NCBI RefSeq assembly: GCF_009846745.1
Contig: NZ_AQPF01000004.1
Span: 62,001-126,000, forward strand
Origin: Alloalcanivorax xiamenensis
Lineage (GTDB): Bacteria; Pseudomonadota; Gammaproteobacteria; Pseudomonadales; Alcanivoracaceae
Reading direction: 5' to 3'
DNA length: 64,000 bases
In this document: positions 1-7,895 of the stretch, piece by piece
Layout: each line of letters opens with the position of its first letter
Position numbering within the stretch: the first letter of the stretch is position 1
Made by a program: the position numbers and the translations under genes
The notes under the pieces: model-generated
Told to the model about the DNA's origin: nothing
The model's input: the letters and a program-made list of their open reading frames with translations, nothing else
Databases searched by the model: none

Positions 1-145
1 GCTGGCGTACTGCACCGACAATGGCGCCATGATCGCCTACGCGGGGGCACTGCGGCTGGCCGCCGGCGAGCGTCAGAAGGGGCTGGGCGTCAGTGTTCGG
101 GCGCGCTGGCCGCTGGCGGAGCTGGCGCGGGTGGCTTCTCATTGA
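1..145 (+). CDS. tsaD: TsaD (C-terminal end only), tRNA threonylcarbamoyltransferase
   Basis: The window opens inside this gene; the last 47 codons are visible in frame 2 and end in TGA. The stretch YCTDNGAMIAYAG is the signature near the C-terminus of TsaD (Gcp/YgjD), the catalytic subunit that transfers threonylcarbamoyl to A37 of ANN-decoding tRNAs together with TsaB and TsaE. It is followed by the usual short tail. It is convergent with plsY; TsaD next to PlsY and FolB is also the Pseudomonas arrangement, which supports the call. The upstream catalytic part is outside the window. Confidence 0.9.
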   Translation, partial: LAYCTDNGAMIAYAGALRLAAGERQKGLGVSVRARWPLAELARVASH

Positions 146-192
146 GATCGATCGAGGTCCTTTGCCGCATGAAAAGGGCCCTCGCCGTACCC

Positions 193-265
193 CATTCGCT
201 GCCAAGGCAGCTTCCCACGGAGAGAGGCTACGGAGCTGCTGTGGGACGCTGCCTTGGCAGCGAAC
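193..265. repeat. REP-like inverted pair (locus 1)
   Basis: Two oppositely oriented REP-like units face each other between tsaD and plsY. The left unit reads TTCGCTGCCAAGGCAGC then TTCCCAC; the right unit reads GTGGGA then CGCTGCCTTGGCAGCGAA. Each carries its own palindromic core (GCTGCC/GGCAGC), and together they can form a cloverleaf-like structure. The layout resembles Pseudomonas REP doublets, which are mobilised by RAYT transposases. No transposase is in the window. Confidence 0.75.
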
Positions 266-283
266 TGGCGTTAAGTGGTACCC

Positions 284-889
284 CTAACCTTTCTTCCTGA
301 ACCCCAGTTCCTCACCGCGCAGCAGTTTGGCCAGGTTGGCGCGGTGGCGCACGATCATGATCAGGGTCAGGGCGGCCATCGGCGGCGCGGCGCCGGGCAG
401 CCAGAACCACAGGCAGATAGGTGCGGCGATGAAGGCGCTCAGCGACGCCACCGAGGAGATCCGTAGTATCCCGAACACCACCAACCACACCGCGCCCGCC
501 ACCAGGCCGCTGGGCCAGTGCAGCGGGAACAGCACGCCAAAGGCGGTGGCCACGCCCTTGCCACCCTGGAATTGGAAGAACACCGGGAACAAGTGGCCGA
601 GGAAGGCGCAGAAACCGACCAGTGCCACGGCAAATGGGGAGAGCCCCAGAGCCGTCGCCACCAGGACGGGCAGCACCCCTTTCAGCACGTCGCCGACCAG
701 AGTCAGCGCCGCCGCCGGTTTGCCGGCGATGCGCAGCACATTGGTGGCGCCGGGATTGCTGGAGCCCTGGGTGCGCGGGTCCGGATGGCCGAACAAGCGG
801 CAGACCAGGATGGCGCTGGAAATCGAGCCCAGCAGATACGCCACCGCGCATAAAGACAGCAACCAACCCCAGCTTTCCTGTAATGCCAT
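284..889 (-). CDS. plsY: Glycerol-3-phosphate acyltransferase PlsY
   Basis: Inner-membrane acyltransferase that moves the acyl group from acyl-phosphate (made by PlsX) to sn-glycerol-3-phosphate, giving lysophosphatidate for phospholipid synthesis. The protein has about 201 residues and five hydrophobic segments. It carries the PlsY motifs: GSISSAILV in the first segment, GSSNPGATNVLR (first conserved loop, residues ~45-56) and GHLFPVFFQFQGGKGVATA in the second. The start chosen is the ATG at 889 (MALQESWG); a GTG three codons upstream is possible. It is divergent from folB and ends in TAG just before a REP pair. Confidence 0.93.
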   Translation of the reverse strand: MALQESWGWLLSLCAVAYLLGSISSAILVCRLFGHPDPRTQGSSNPGATNVLRIAGKPAAALTLVGDVLKGVLPVLVATALGLSPFAVALVGFCAFLGHLFPVFFQFQGGKGVATAFGVLFPLHWPSGLVAGAVWLVVFGILRISSVASLSAFIAAPICLWFWLPGAAPPMAALTLIMIVRHRANLAKLLRGEELGFRKKG

Positions 890-1041
890 GGCAACCACCG
901 GCTATAATCCCCGAATCAACAGGCTGGACATTGTACACACAAGCCGCTTGTCGCGCGTCACCCCGGGGTCAGGCTCCCGGGAGCGGCGGCGCCAAACCTA
1001 ACCGCGTATCAGGCCCGCGCGCGGCCGGACCGAGGAACAGC

Positions 1042-1398
1042 ATGGACATCGTTTATATCAATGATTTGAAAGTCGATACGGTGATCGGCATTTTCGACTG
1101 GGAGCGGCGTATCCGTCAGACCGTCAGCCTGGATCTGGAGATGGCCGCGGATATCCGCAAGGGCGCCGCCACCGATCACATCGATGACGCCCTGGACTAC
1201 AAAAGCATCAGCAAGCGGCTGATCGCCTTTATCGAGGAAAGCGAATTCCAACTGGTGGAAACCCTGGCGGAGCAGGTGGCGGCGCTGGTGCTGGAGGAAT
1301 TCAATGTGCCCTGGCTGCGATTGCGGTTGAGCAAACCAGGCGCCCTGCGCGGTGCCCGCGATGTTGGCGTGATTATCGAGCGCGGGGAGCGTTCCTGA
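1042..1398 (+). CDS. folB: Dihydroneopterin aldolase FolB
   Basis: Cytosolic aldolase of folate synthesis that cleaves 7,8-dihydroneopterin to 6-hydroxymethyl-dihydropterin and glycolaldehyde. The 118 residues match the family length. GIFDWER near the N-terminus holds the substrate-binding glutamate, and LSKPGALRG near the C-terminus holds the catalytic lysine. The start at 1042 is supported by GAGGA 5 nt upstream; reading further upstream would translate the plsY antisense. Its TGA overlaps the ATG of folK (TGATG), so the two are translationally coupled, and the products act in successive steps. Confidence 0.95.
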   Translation: MDIVYINDLKVDTVIGIFDWERRIRQTVSLDLEMAADIRKGAATDHIDDALDYKSISKRLIAFIEESEFQLVETLAEQVAALVLEEFNVPWLRLRLSKPGALRGARDVGVIIERGERS

Positions 1399-1913
1399 TG
1401 GCGGAGGTGTTTCTCAGTCTCGGCTCCAACATCGACCGGCAACACAATATCCATTCCGGTCTCAATGCGCTGGCGGAGCGGTTCGGTGAGCTGAGGCTGA
1501 GCCCGGTGTATGAAAGTGAGGCGGTGGGCTTCAAGGGCAGCCCGTTCTTCAATTTGGTGGTGGCTCTGCATACGGCGCTGCCGGTGGGGGAGCTGGCCAG
1601 GGCGTTGCATGATATCGAGCGCGGTCACGGCCGGGTACGCGGCGAGAAGAAGTTCGCCAGCCGCACCCTGGATATCGACATTCTCACCTACGACGATGCG
1701 GTTGGCGAGGTGGATGGCGTCAAGCTGCCGCGCGGGGAAATTCTAAAGCACGCGTTCGTGCTGCGTCCGCTGGCGGATCTGGCGCCGGAGACGCGGCACC
1801 CGGAGAATGGGCGCCGCTACCGGGAGTTGCTGGCGGAAACCGACTTCAAGGGCCAGCGGCTTTGGCAAGTGCCGTTCCGCTGGCCCGCGTCCGATGGCGA
1901 TATCACTGAATGA
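1398..1913 (+). CDS. folK: HPPK, 6-hydroxymethyl-dihydropterin pyrophosphokinase FolK
   Basis: Transfers pyrophosphate from ATP to 6-hydroxymethyl-7,8-dihydropterin, the step after FolB. The 171 residues begin with FLSLGSNIDRQHNI, the family's N-terminal signature, and contain the HPPK motif RGEKKFASRTLDIDIL with the two metal-binding aspartates. FSPVYESEAVG-like and FNLV segments are also typical. Translation is coupled to folB. The last 11 bp overlap the 3' end of the convergent lipoprotein gene, so the two transcripts must be complementary there. Confidence 0.94.
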   Translation: MAEVFLSLGSNIDRQHNIHSGLNALAERFGELRLSPVYESEAVGFKGSPFFNLVVALHTALPVGELARALHDIERGHGRVRGEKKFASRTLDIDILTYDDAVGEVDGVKLPRGEILKHAFVLRPLADLAPETRHPENGRRYRELLAETDFKGQRLWQVPFRWPASDGDITE

Positions 1914-2784
1914 AGGAGTTCTCCGCTTCGATCATATAAGCTTCGAACTGCTCGCAAGTGTAATTGGTGGCGACACCATTGATGGTCACGACGATACCGT
2001 CCCGGTGCTCCACCAAAACCTCGGCGTGCGTGTTGTTGGCGCCGCGCAGTCGGATCTCGCCGGATTCGGGGCAGAATTCCTGGTCCAGGTTTCTTGTTAG
2101 CGGCTCTGCGGTGGTGATGCTGACTTTCTCGCTTCTACCGTTCACCAGGAGCGTCCCTTCTACCGTATAGGTGACATTTTCAGACGAGTAGTCCCAGGTG
2201 GTTTTAAGATCCTCCACGTGCCAGTTAGCGTTGTATTCGCCTTCGCCACTCTGGCTGGGGCCCTGAGCATCTATCTGAAGATCCGTATCAGCGAAATGAT
2301 CGACGGCGTCCATAACGTAGTCGAATTCTCCACTGATCAGGATGTTGGCCTCTACAGGATTCCCCGCTACCAAGTTGAAACCGCTGGTGTCGACTTCCAA
2401 AGTGGAGTCACCTTCAAAGTCGTAGCGGACGGTGCCCGCCAGGGTCACAGGGTCGGTGTTTTCGCCACTAAGGGTGCAATTATTGGCGGTGGCGCTGGTG
2501 GGAATGTCGTTGGTACCGTAAACCACGGTGATAGAGCCTTGGGTGCACTCCCCCTCTAAATCGGGGAGCATAATGGCATGCATCTGCACCGGCACCATTC
2601 CCAGGCTGCCCTCCAGGGCGAGATAGAGCAGCGGGCCTGTATTCTCGTTATTCAGGCTGACGAAGGGCTCTTGACCACCTCCCGAGCCGGAGGAACCACC
2701 GCCGCCACAGGCGGCAAGGGCAGAGGCGAGTAAGACAGGCGTCAGCGCCCGCGCACGGGTGGAGCCGATAGTGAAAAGTGACAT
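1903..2784 (-). CDS. Predicted lipoprotein of unknown function
   Basis: 293 residues with a type II signal peptide: positive start (GSTRARA), hydrophobic stretch, then LAAC with the lipidated cysteine at residue 26. A flexible GGGGSSGSGGG linker follows, as is common for surface or outer-membrane lipoproteins. The rest is acidic and rich in short beta-prone segments with many Thr/Ser/Asn and two or three further cysteines. I recognise no domain. It is convergent with folK and overlaps it by 11 bp. It probably has its own promoter in the ~220-bp gap upstream. Confidence 0.75.
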   Translation of the reverse strand: MSLFTIGSTRARALTPVLLASALAACGGGGSSGSGGGQEPFVSLNNENTGPLLYLALEGSLGMVPVQMHAIMLPDLEGECTQGSITVVYGTNDIPTSATANNCTLSGENTDPVTLAGTVRYDFEGDSTLEVDTSGFNLVAGNPVEANILISGEFDYVMDAVDHFADTDLQIDAQGPSQSGEGEYNANWHVEDLKTTWDYSSENVTYTVEGTLLVNGRSEKVSITTAEPLTRNLDQEFCPESGEIRLRGANNTHAEVLVEHRDGIVVTINGVATNYTCEQFEAYMIEAENSFIQ

Positions 2785-3005
2785 GCGAGTATCCCTCTAA
2801 ACCGAAATAAGGCGTTGTCGGCCCGGTTGGGGGATGGAACGGTAAGACAAGGCTGGCCTACGCTGGACTCCATCCCTGAGTCGACAGGATCAACCGCATT
2901 GTTGATATTTTGACGGGCGGCCCCCACGGCCGTCCTCCGTCGCTGCGGTCTTGGTTACTAACCATAGCGGCAAAGGACGCCAGTGCCAATCCCCGGCGGC
3001 CGGCT

Positions 3006-3743
3006 TCAGGCGCCGGGGAAGGACAGAGAGCGGCCGCCGTCCACGGCGATGATCTGCCCGGTGATGTAAGGAGCGTGATTGGCGAGCCAGAGCACCGTGT
3101 TGGCGATGTCATCCGGGTCGCCGGCATGGCCCAACGGTAGGGCATCAAGAATCGCCTGTTGGGATTCCTGTCCCTGCTCCGGCCACAGAATCGGCCCGGG
3201 CGCCACGCCGTTGACGCGTACTTCAGGGCCCAGTTCCCGGGCCAGGCCGCGGGTCATCATCGCCAGCCCGGCCTTGGCCATGCAGTACAGCGGATGTTCT
3301 CGCAGGGGTTTTTCAGCGTAAACGTCCACCAGATTAACGATGGCGCCGTGATGTTGTTTCAGGGCCGGAGCCAGTGACTGGCTGAGCAGAAAAGGCGCCC
3401 GCAGGTTGCTGTGCATCAGTTGGTCCCAGTCCTCATCACTGGCCTGATGCAAAGGCGTGCGATAGAACCGGGAGGCGTTATTCACCAGTAGCCGCAGTCC
3501 GGGCTTCAGAGCCAGGGCCTGGGCGGCCAGTTGCCGCACCTGGCCGGGCACCACCAAGTCCGCGTACAGGCAAGCCGCGCTGTCGGCACGCTGCCGGTTA
3601 AGGTCGTCCACCAGGGTTCGCGCTTGTTCTTCGCTGTGGTGGTAGTGAATGATCACATCGTGGCCCGATTGGTGCAGGCGACGGGCAATGCGGGCGCCGA
3701 TGCGGCGCGCGGCACCGGTGACCAGGGCTACGGGAGCGGCCAT
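3006..3743 (-). CDS. SDR-family pteridine reductase-like oxidoreductase
   Basis: 245-residue short-chain dehydrogenase. The N-terminal TGAARRIGARIAR is the TGX3RXG cofactor loop typical of pteridine reductases (PTR1/FolM type), where an Arg replaces the usual Gly and favours NADPH. LVNNASRFY corresponds to the NNAS motif and YCMAKAG to the catalytic YxxxK. PGPILWPE follows, as in PTR1-like enzymes. Its nearness to folB and folK supports a role in dihydropterin or dihydromonapterin reduction, but this is inference. The start overlaps the end of cca by 16 bp, so the two are one transcription unit. Confidence 0.8.
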   Translation of the reverse strand: MAAPVALVTGAARRIGARIARRLHQSGHDVIIHYHHSEEQARTLVDDLNRQRADSAACLYADLVVPGQVRQLAAQALALKPGLRLLVNNASRFYRTPLHQASDEDWDQLMHSNLRAPFLLSQSLAPALKQHHGAIVNLVDVYAEKPLREHPLYCMAKAGLAMMTRGLARELGPEVRVNGVAPGPILWPEQGQESQQAILDALPLGHAGDPDDIANTVLWLANHAPYITGQIIAVDGGRSLSFPGA

Positions 3744-4972
3744 TTTTCCACGAACTCCTGTCGGTAAAGACGGATGGCGCGAATGCGTTTGCTTTCCAGG
3801 GCGCGGCCGAGCGCGGGGCCGGACAGGCCGGCCTGGCGCAGCCCCGCCACATCCACGGTGCGGACCACTTCGGCGACGCCGAGCAGGAATTCGCCTTGCG
3901 GAAAGGGGGCTTTGGGATCGGCCTGGCAGGTGCGGTAATCGGCTTCGCAGGCGTCAACGAAGAAGCGCAACCGGCGCGGCCGGCGGATCACATCCAGAGC
4001 GTGCAGGACTTCCCATACACGTGGCGGGCGCAGCTTGAGGACGCGACGCCCACGGTTCTGCCAGCGCGCCATGACGGCGGCGGCGTCCGCCATTTCCCTG
4101 GGGACCCTTAAGCGCTTGGACATTTCCAGTGCCAGGGTTTCGCTCTGCCTTTCGTAATTCTGATGACGCGGCCAGCGGTCCGGCGGCGTGCTGGCCTTGC
4201 CGAGATCATGGCAGAGCAGGGCGTAGCGAGCGGTCAGGGACAGATTCTGCCGAGCTGCCTGGGCCAGGCAGCGCCATTGATGGGTAAGCACATCCACGGT
4301 GGGATGATGGTCCGGAGACTGGGGGATGCCATCCAGGTTGGCCAGTTCCGGGAATAATTCCGCCAGCGCGCCGCATTCATGCAGGATGCGGAAGAACGTT
4401 TGCGGTGAGCGTTCCATCAGTGCCCGGCTGGTTTCCTTCCAGACCCGTTCCGGACTGAGGTGCCGCAGTTCGCCCGCCAGTACGATATCGGTCATCAGAT
4501 CCATGGTTTCGCGGGCCACGCGAAAGCCCAGCCAGTGATAGCGGGCGGCGAAACGGGCCACCCGCAGAACCCGCAGCGGGTCCTCGGCGAAGGCGGGGGA
4601 GACATGGCGCAGCAATCGTTCCTTGAGATCGTTTTGACCGTTGTAGGGGTCAATCAAGCGGCCATCACTGGCGCGGGCCATGGCATTGATGGTCAGGTCC
4701 CGTCGCTTCAGGTCGTCTTCCAGCGTCACGTCCTCGGCGGTGTGAAAAAGAAAGCCGCCGTGGCCGTGGCCATGTTTGCGTTCCGTGCGGGCAAGGGCGT
4801 ACTCCTCGCCGGTCCGCGGATGCAGGAACACCGGAAAGTCATTGCCCACGGGTTTGTAGCCTTGCGCCAAAAGAGTATCGGGGGTGCCGCCCACCACCAC
4901 CCAATCTTTCTCCTTGACCGGCAGTCCGAGCAATTCGTCGCGGACCGCACCACCGACAAGATAGATATCCAT
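3728..4972 (-). CDS. cca: CCA-adding tRNA nucleotidyltransferase
   Basis: Adds or repairs the 3'-CCA of tRNAs. The 414 residues are close to E. coli Cca (412). The N-terminal class II nucleotidyltransferase core shows YLVGGAVRDELLG and RRDLTINAMA; the body-domain sequence RVLRVARFAARY follows. The C-terminal part contains an HD domain (LLCHDLGKAS), seen in the gammaproteobacterial enzymes that also have phosphohydrolase activity. It is first in the unit with the downstream SDR. A 235-bp gap separates it from the divergent DMT gene. Confidence 0.95.
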   Translation of the reverse strand: MDIYLVGGAVRDELLGLPVKEKDWVVVGGTPDTLLAQGYKPVGNDFPVFLHPRTGEEYALARTERKHGHGHGGFLFHTAEDVTLEDDLKRRDLTINAMARASDGRLIDPYNGQNDLKERLLRHVSPAFAEDPLRVLRVARFAARYHWLGFRVARETMDLMTDIVLAGELRHLSPERVWKETSRALMERSPQTFFRILHECGALAELFPELANLDGIPQSPDHHPTVDVLTHQWRCLAQAARQNLSLTARYALLCHDLGKASTPPDRWPRHQNYERQSETLALEMSKRLRVPREMADAAAVMARWQNRGRRVLKLRPPRVWEVLHALDVIRRPRRLRFFVDACEADYRTCQADPKAPFPQGEFLLGVAEVVRTVDVAGLRQAGLSGPALGRALESKRIRAIRLYRQEFVEKWPLP

Positions 4973-5207
4973 CGTGTTCGCTATCGCTTCCAGGTAAACA
5001 TTAGAATGTCATGTCTGGTCTGGCCGGAAAACCGCTTGGGCAGGGAATACGCTCGAATTCACCTCGAATGGTTATTTTCTGGTCTGCTGGCCCGCTTTGG
5101 TTTTCATTTTTGCTCTTTATTTTTCTTCTTCCGTCGCGATGTCCGGTATCGCGACGTCATGGTGCTCGCGCGGTTCCGGGAAGCGCGAAGTTTGGCGGGA
5201 GCCGGTC

Positions 5208-6106
5208 ATGAATACCCTGTCGGCATACTTGATCGTGGTGGCGGTTTGGGCCACCACGCCTTTGGGGATCAAATGGAGTGGCGAGGCCATGCCGCCCTGG
5301 GCGGCGGCGGGCAGTCGCATGGCGCTGGCGGCGCTGCTCGGTCTGCTGTGGCTGGCCTGCGACGTCGGGCGCTGGCCAGTTACGCCGCCGCCTTGCCTGG
5401 TATTTTCGGTGCCATGGGATGCAGCTATGTAGCCGCGAGGACTTTGCCGTCCGGTCTGATTTCGGTGATGTTCGGGCTGGCGCCGTTGTTGTCCGGATTG
5501 ATGATGCAGCTGATTCCCGGTGGGAGTCGTCTCAACGGCTGGCATTGGTGTGCCTGCGTGCTCGGTCTGCTGGGTCTGGCGCTGGTATTCAATGACAGCT
5601 TGCTGGCACTGTTCGGCGAGGGCGGCGATCAGCGCACGGCGGCGTTGGGTTGGATGCTGGTGGCGGTGACGCTGTTCGCCGGGTCGGCCATCGCGGTGCA
5701 GCGGGTGGCGGCGGGGCTGGCGCCGATGCAACAGACCGTGGGCGGTTTGCTCGCTTCGCTGCCGTGCTATGGCCTGGCGATCTGGTGGTCCGGTGAAGGC
5801 GCCGGGTTCAATGGCGACTGGCGTGGCCTGGGGGCTATCGTTTACCTGGCGGTGTTCGGGTCACTGCTGGGATTCTATTGCTATTTCCAGATCCTGGCGC
5901 GGCTGCCGGCGGCCACGGTGGCGCTGATTACCCTGATGACGCCGGTACTGGCATTGACGCTGGGCGCGCTGCTCAATGAGGAACGGCTGGCGCTGGCGGT
6001 GCTTGTCGGCGCGGTGGTGATCGTGATGGCCCTGGCGCTGTATTTGCTGGGCGACCGGCGGGTGCGGCGGGGTCTCAAAAGCGGGGCTCCGGTTGGCGAA
6101 AGATGA
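5208..6106 (+). pseudogene. EamA/DMT-family transporter with an apparent frameshift
   Basis: A reading frame starts at ATG 5208 (MNTLSAYLIVVAVWATTPL, the typical first EamA helix) and runs to about 5370. It then goes off-family and stops at 5432. From about 5375 the family sequence continues one frame over (SYAAALPGIFGAMG, then GLISVMFGLAPLLSG) to TGA 6106. Joined, the product would have ~300 residues and about ten helices, normal for EamA exporters. The total span is 899 bp, one base short of a whole number of codons, so a single-base loss near GACGTCGGGCGCTGG would explain it. Either a recent inactivation or a sequence error. Substrate unknown. Confidence 0.75.
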
Positions 6107-6309
6107 CAGGCGATGACGGGAAATGACAGTCTACATGGCGTTTATCACCATTGAACCGGGCCTGGGGCCATGGTTTAGTGCTTCGTCATCGTTTGATTCG
6201 GATCATGGCCTGATTCGGGCATGTGGATACCAGCGCGCCAGCCGTCACCACGACGTCACCGGCCGATGCTTTGTCCGACCGCCCCTGGCTTAACGGGAGA
6301 GATAGTTTC

Positions 6310-7290
6310 ATGAAAACACGTATTACCGAGATGCTGGGCATCGAGTACCCCATCGTGCAAGGTGGCATGCAGAATGTTGGCTATGCGGAACTGGCTTCCG
6401 CCGTTTCCAACGCGGGTGCTCTGGGGATCATCACCGGCCTGACCCAGCCGACCCCGGAAGACCTGGACAAGGAAATTCGCCGCTGCAAGGAAATGACCGA
6501 CAAGCCGTTCGGGGTCAACCTGACCCTGCTGCCGACCATCAAGCCGGTGCCCTATGAGGAATACGTGCGGGTGATCATCGAAGCGGGCATCAAGGTGGTG
6601 GAAACCGCCGGCCGCAGTCCGGAGCCCTTCATGGCCCAGTTCAATGAGAACGGCGTCAGCGTGATCCACAAGTGCACTTCCGTGCGGCATGCCCTGAAAG
6701 CGCAGAAACTGGGCTGTTCCGCGGTCTCCGTGGACGGCTTCGAGTGCGCCGGTCACCCCGGCGAGGACGATGTACCCAACCTGGTGCTGCTGCCGGCGGC
6801 GGCCAAGGTGCTGGATATCCCGATGATTGCTTCCGGCGGTATTGGTACCGGCACGCAGATGGCGGCTTGCCTGGCGCTGGGCGCGGAAGGCATCAACATG
6901 GGGACCCGCTTCATGGCCACCAAGGAAGCGCCGATCCACGAGAACATCAAGAAAGCCATCGTCGAAGCCAGCGAGCTGGACACCGCGCTGGTGTACCGTC
7001 CGCTGCGCAACACTGCCCGTGTTTACAAGAACAAGGTGGCGGAGAAGGTCAACGAGATCGAGCGTGAAGCCGGCAAGGACATGAAGTTCGAGCTGATCCG
7101 CGACATGGTCGCCGGTACCCGCGGCAAGGTATCGCTCACCGAAGGTGATGTGGACTACGGTATCTGGACCAGCGGTATCGTGCAGGGGTTGATCGACAAC
7201 ATTCCTTCCTGTGACGAGCTGGTGCAGGAAATCATGAGCGAGTGCACCGAAACCATTCGCAATCGCCTGAACACTCTGTTGGCGGGTTGA
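6310..7290 (+). CDS. Nitronate monooxygenase / 2-nitropropane dioxygenase-like flavoprotein
   Basis: 326-residue FMN-dependent TIM barrel of the NMO/enoyl-ACP reductase II superfamily. The N-terminus has PIVQGGMQNVGYAELASAVS and GALGIITG; GFECAGHPGEDDV carries the conserved GHxG histidine region; IASGGIGTGTQMAACLALGA and GINMGTRFMAT form the phosphate-binding end. The start at ATG 6310 follows GGGAGAGATAG; an in-frame start at 6223 would add an unconserved extension. Substrate cannot be assigned: class I NMO, FabK-like and propionate-3-nitronate enzymes look alike. It is followed by a strong hairpin. Confidence 0.85.
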   Translation: MKTRITEMLGIEYPIVQGGMQNVGYAELASAVSNAGALGIITGLTQPTPEDLDKEIRRCKEMTDKPFGVNLTLLPTIKPVPYEEYVRVIIEAGIKVVETAGRSPEPFMAQFNENGVSVIHKCTSVRHALKAQKLGCSAVSVDGFECAGHPGEDDVPNLVLLPAAAKVLDIPMIASGGIGTGTQMAACLALGAEGINMGTRFMATKEAPIHENIKKAIVEASELDTALVYRPLRNTARVYKNKVAEKVNEIEREAGKDMKFELIRDMVAGTRGKVSLTEGDVDYGIWTSGIVQGLIDNIPSCDELVQEIMSECTETIRNRLNTLLAG

Positions 7291-7302
7291 TTGATCGAAG
7301 TG

Positions 7303-7335
7303 CGGCCCGTGAGCGGCCCGTCCGCTCACGGGCCG
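7303..7335 (+). terminator. Perfect 14-bp hairpin after the nitronate monooxygenase gene
   Basis: CGGCCCGTGAGCGG and its exact reverse complement CCGCTCACGGGCCG are separated by five bases (CCCGT). It starts 12 nt after the stop codon. There is no clear T run, so it could be a weak intrinsic terminator or a 3' stabilising stem. Confidence 0.6.
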
Positions 7336-7377
7336 TGAATACGGTCTCCGCGGCTGATACGGGTTACGGAGGAGGAA

Positions 7378-7701
7378 ATGGCATCCATTCCTGAAAGAGA
7401 CTGGAAAGCACTCAGATCCTTGAAGGGAGAGATGCTCAATGAGGCTTGCGAGCGGATTCTGAGGCAAGCGGAGAGTATTCTGGCCGACCGGGAAGGCAGG
7501 GAGCATGAACGCTATCTGGAGCTGTGGAAATTACTGAGGGAAGAGGACGAGGACATCGCCTTGATGTTCGATAATCTGACCCGTAATCATGCCTATCTAA
7601 AGTTGCTTGCCATGCGTTCCCGGGGCGTGTTGTCCGATGAGCGTCTGTCCCGCTTCAGTGAAGAAACTCGGAAAAGACTGCAAAGAAGCCTGGAAGATTG
7701 A
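7378..7701 (+). CDS. Small helical protein of unknown function
   Basis: 107 residues, highly charged (many Glu, Arg, Lys), with no signal peptide, transmembrane segment or cysteine pair. Predicted to be nearly all alpha-helical from the Leu/Glu/Arg pattern (ERDWKALRSLKGEMLNEAC, RYLELWKLLREEDEDIALM). An excellent ribosome-binding site, GGAGGAGG, lies just upstream of ATG 7378, which argues for a real gene. It is isolated between a strong hairpin and a REP pair. I do not recognise a family. Confidence 0.65.
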   Translation: MASIPERDWKALRSLKGEMLNEACERILRQAESILADREGREHERYLELWKLLREEDEDIALMFDNLTRNHAYLKLLAMRSRGVLSDERLSRFSEETRKRLQRSLED

Positions 7702-7722
7702 ATTCGGGTGATAACGCGTTAT

Positions 7723-7790
7723 ATTCGCTGCCAAGGCAGCTTCCCACAGAGAGCTACGAAGCCGCTGTGGGAAGCTGCCTTGGCAGCGAA
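7723..7790. repeat. REP-like inverted pair (locus 2)
   Basis: ATTCGCTGCCAAGGCAGC plus TTCCCAC faces GTGGGAAGCTGCCTTGGCAG plus CGAA across a short AGAGAGCTACGAAGCCGC-like spacer. It has the same palindromic core as locus 1 and lies between the small orphan gene and the 3' end of spoVR. Confidence 0.75.
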
Positions 7791-7895
7791 TCGCCAGCCG
7801 ATTGGAAGGACCTCGTGCTTGCCGATTACCTCGAAGCGGGGCTGTGTTGTCCCCGATAGAGAGGCTATTCTTGTTATTCCGCGACGAACCTTTAT

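Noticed and set aside
903..908. TATAAT between plsY and folB as a folB promoter
   Set aside because: No acceptable -35 at 16-18 bp and more than 130 bp from the folB start; not enough to call.
4460..5207. N-terminal extension of the DMT transporter frame back into cca
   Set aside because: This part is antisense to cca and lacks transporter helices; the true start is ATG 5208 in the neighbouring frame.
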